Shown: positions 3,961-5,393 of the stretch, piece after piece
How positions within the stretch are numbered: the first letter of the stretch is position 1
Layout: each line of letters begins with the position of its first letter
Assembly (NCBI GenBank): GCA_023264755.1
Contig: JAHFVB010000262.1
Location: 1,759 to 7,151 of the forward strand
DNA: 5,393 nucleotides
Origin: Mycobacterium sp.
GTDB taxonomy: Bacteria > Actinomycetota > Actinomycetes > Mycobacteriales > Mycobacteriaceae
Direction: 5' to 3'
The notes under the pieces: model-generated
The model's input: only the letters and a program-made list of their open reading frames with translations
Databases searched by the model: none
Told to the model about the DNA's origin: nothing
Position numbers and translations under genes: made by a program

Positions 3961-5393
3961 TCACTCGGTGGGCACCTCGCGCTCGAGCTCCTCGAGCCAC
4001 ACCCTGGCCGACATGTCCGACGGCGCGCGCCAGTCGCCGCGCGGCGACAGCGCACCACCCGAGGACACCTTCGGACCATTCGGCAACGCCGAGCGCTTGA
4101 ACTGGCTGAACGAATAGAACCGCTGCGCGAACACGGCCAACCAGTGACGAATCTCGCTCAACGAGTAGGCCGGCCGCTTGTCCGGCGGGAATCCCGGCGG
4201 CCAGTCGCCCCGTTCCGGGTCGCTCCACGCATGCCAAGCCAGGAATGCGACCTTGGAGGGGCGGAACCCGTGACGCAATACCTGAAACAGCGAAAAGTCC
4301 TGTAGCGCATAGGGGCCGACCTTGGCCTCGCTGCTCTGGACGGGTTGATCCGCGGTGGCGGGCACCAGCTCGGGAGTGATCTCGGTGTCCAGCACCGACT
4401 GCAGCACCGAATTCACCTCGGCGCCGAAGAGGTCCTCCGTGATGACCCACCTGATCAGGTGCTGGATCAGCGTCTTCGGCACCCCACCGTTGACGTTGTA
4501 GTGCGACATCTGGTCGCCGACACCATAAGTCGACCAGCCCAACGCCAACTCCGACAGGTCACCGGTACCCAGCACGATGCCGCCGCGTTGGTTGGCCAGC
4601 CGGAACAGGTAGTCGGTGCGCAACCCCGCCTGCACGTTCTCGAAGGTGACGTCGTAGACGTGCTCGTCACGGGAGTAGGGATGTCCCAGCTCGGCCAGCA
4701 TCAGCTTGGCGGTGTCGCGAATGTCTAGCTCGGAGAACGTGACGCCGAGCGTCTTGGCCAGCGCGATGGCGTTGCCCTTGGTGTGGTCGCTGGTCGCGAA
4801 CCCAGGCAGGGTGAAGGCGAGAATGTCGCTGCGCGGTCGGCCCTCCCGGTCCATCGCGCGGGCGGCGACAATCAGGGCGTGCGTCGAGTCCAGGCCACCG
4901 GAGACCCCGATCACGACCTTCGGATAGTTCAGTGCGCGCAGCCGCTGCTCCAACCCCGACACCTGGATGCTGTACGCCTCATAGCAATCCTGTTGCAGTC
5001 GTTCGGAATCCGACGGCACGAACGGGAACCGCTCGACCTCACGACGCAAACCGATGTCACCGGCAGGCGGATCGACGACGAACTCGATGCGCCGGAACCC
5101 GTCGGTGCGGGCGGCATGGGTGCGCCGGTTGTCGTCGAACGTGCCCATCCGGATGCGTTCGGCGCGCAGCAGTTCGGTGTCGACGTCGGCGACCGAACGG
5201 CGCTCGCCCTTGGGGAAGCGCTCCGATTCGGCCAGCAGCACGCCGTTTTCGTAGATCATCGTCTGGCCGTCCCAGGCCAGATCGGTGGTCGACTCGCCCT
5301 CGCCGCCGGCCGCGTAGAGATACGCCGCCAGACAACGCGCCGACGCCGAGCGGGCCAGCAGCTTGCGATCGTCGGCCCGCCCGATGGTGATCG
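3961..5393 (-). CDS. nadE: Glutamine-dependent NAD(+) synthetase, 5' end outside the window (partial)
   Basis: The last 476 codons of NadE, which uses ATP and glutamine to amidate deamido-NAD to NAD, the final step of NAD synthesis. The frame continues without a stop from 5259 to the right edge (reading [21 protein letters not shown] across that point), so the Met at 5259 is internal. The first ~100 visible residues are the end of the nitrilase-like glutaminase domain. Then comes the synthetase domain with the ATP-pyrophosphatase P-loop [13 protein letters not shown] (SGGLDS at 4902-4885), the [12 protein letters not shown] motif and [18 protein letters not shown]. The C-terminus ends in [13 protein letters not shown]. 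The mycobacterial enzyme is about 680 residues, so roughly 200 are missing here. They include the whole Glu-Lys-Cys glutaminase triad, which by recalled M. tuberculosis numbering ends at Cys176, just beyond the edge. No frameshift is seen. It converges on the AIM24 pair across a shared hairpin and is unlikely to be functionally linked to it. Confidence 0.95.
   Translation of the reverse strand, partial: ITIGRADDRKLLARSASARCLAAYLYAAGGEGESTTDLAWDGQTMIYENGVLLAESERFPKGERRSVADVDTELLRAERIRMGTFDDNRRTHAARTDGFRRIEFVVDPPAGDIGLRREVERFPFVPSDSERLQQDCYEAYSIQVSGLEQRLRALNYPKVVIGVSGGLDSTHALIVAARAMDREGRPRSDILAFTLPGFATSDHTKGNAIALAKTLGVTFSELDIRDTAKLMLAELGHPYSRDEHVYDVTFENVQAGLRTDYLFRLANQRGGIVLGTGDLSELALGWSTYGVGDQMSHYNVNGGVPKTLIQHLIRWVITEDLFGAEVNSVLQSVLDTEITPELVPATADQPVQSSEAKVGPYALQDFSLFQVLRHGFRPSKVAFLAWHAWSDPERGDWPPGFPPDKRPAYSLSEIRHWLAVFAQRFYSFSQFKRSALPNGPKVSSGGALSPRGDWRAPSDMSARVWLEELEREVPTE

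Noticed and set aside
1..5393. CRISPR arrays, tRNA or rRNA genes, insertion sequences, attachment-site duplications
   Set aside because: No regularly spaced repeats, cloverleaf-like sequences, transposase motifs or flanking direct repeats were seen.

Overview
The window is high-GC actinobacterial DNA and most likely comes from a Mycobacterium/Mycolicibacterium-type genome. The main evidence is the minus-strand gene at the right end. Its product reads like mycobacterial glutamine-dependent NAD synthetase (NadE) along its whole visible length. From memory, M. tuberculosis has the same frame around it: ribokinase (Rv2436) on one strand, nadE (Rv2438c) converging on it, and a divergent gene (Rv2435c) upstream. 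No species can be assigned from the sequence alone.

Layout, left to right. Positions 1-96 hold the probable 5' end of a divergent minus-strand gene. A 56-bp intergenic region (97-152) follows. It carries back-to-back TANNNT -10 motifs, each exactly 6 nt from a start codon, so both flanking genes look leaderless. On the plus strand come a PfkB-family ribokinase (153-1043) and, overlapping it by 4 bp (ATGA), a crotonase-fold enoyl-CoA hydratase/isomerase-like gene (1040-1864). A 225-bp non-coding gap (1865-2089) holds a possible promoter. Then come two tandem paralogous genes (2090-2884 and 2892-3905), each encoding an N-terminal four-cysteine zinc ribbon fused to an AIM24 (DUF124/TIGR00266-type) domain. 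The second also has a C-terminal glycine-zipper tail. A perfect 16-bp hairpin (3920-3956) separates this pair from the convergent nadE, whose 5' end lies beyond the right edge.

The genes fall into three units. The ribokinase and crotonase-like genes form a translationally coupled pair: a sugar kinase, probably for ribose or a similar pentose or nucleoside sugar, with an acyl-CoA enzyme that lacks one of the two canonical catalytic glutamates. The two AIM24 genes form a two-gene operon whose products probably work together, perhaps as a hetero-oligomer anchored at the membrane through the second subunit. NadE is housekeeping NAD biosynthesis.

The least understood part is the zinc-ribbon/AIM24 pair, which sits between conserved housekeeping neighbours and has no function that can be read from sequence.
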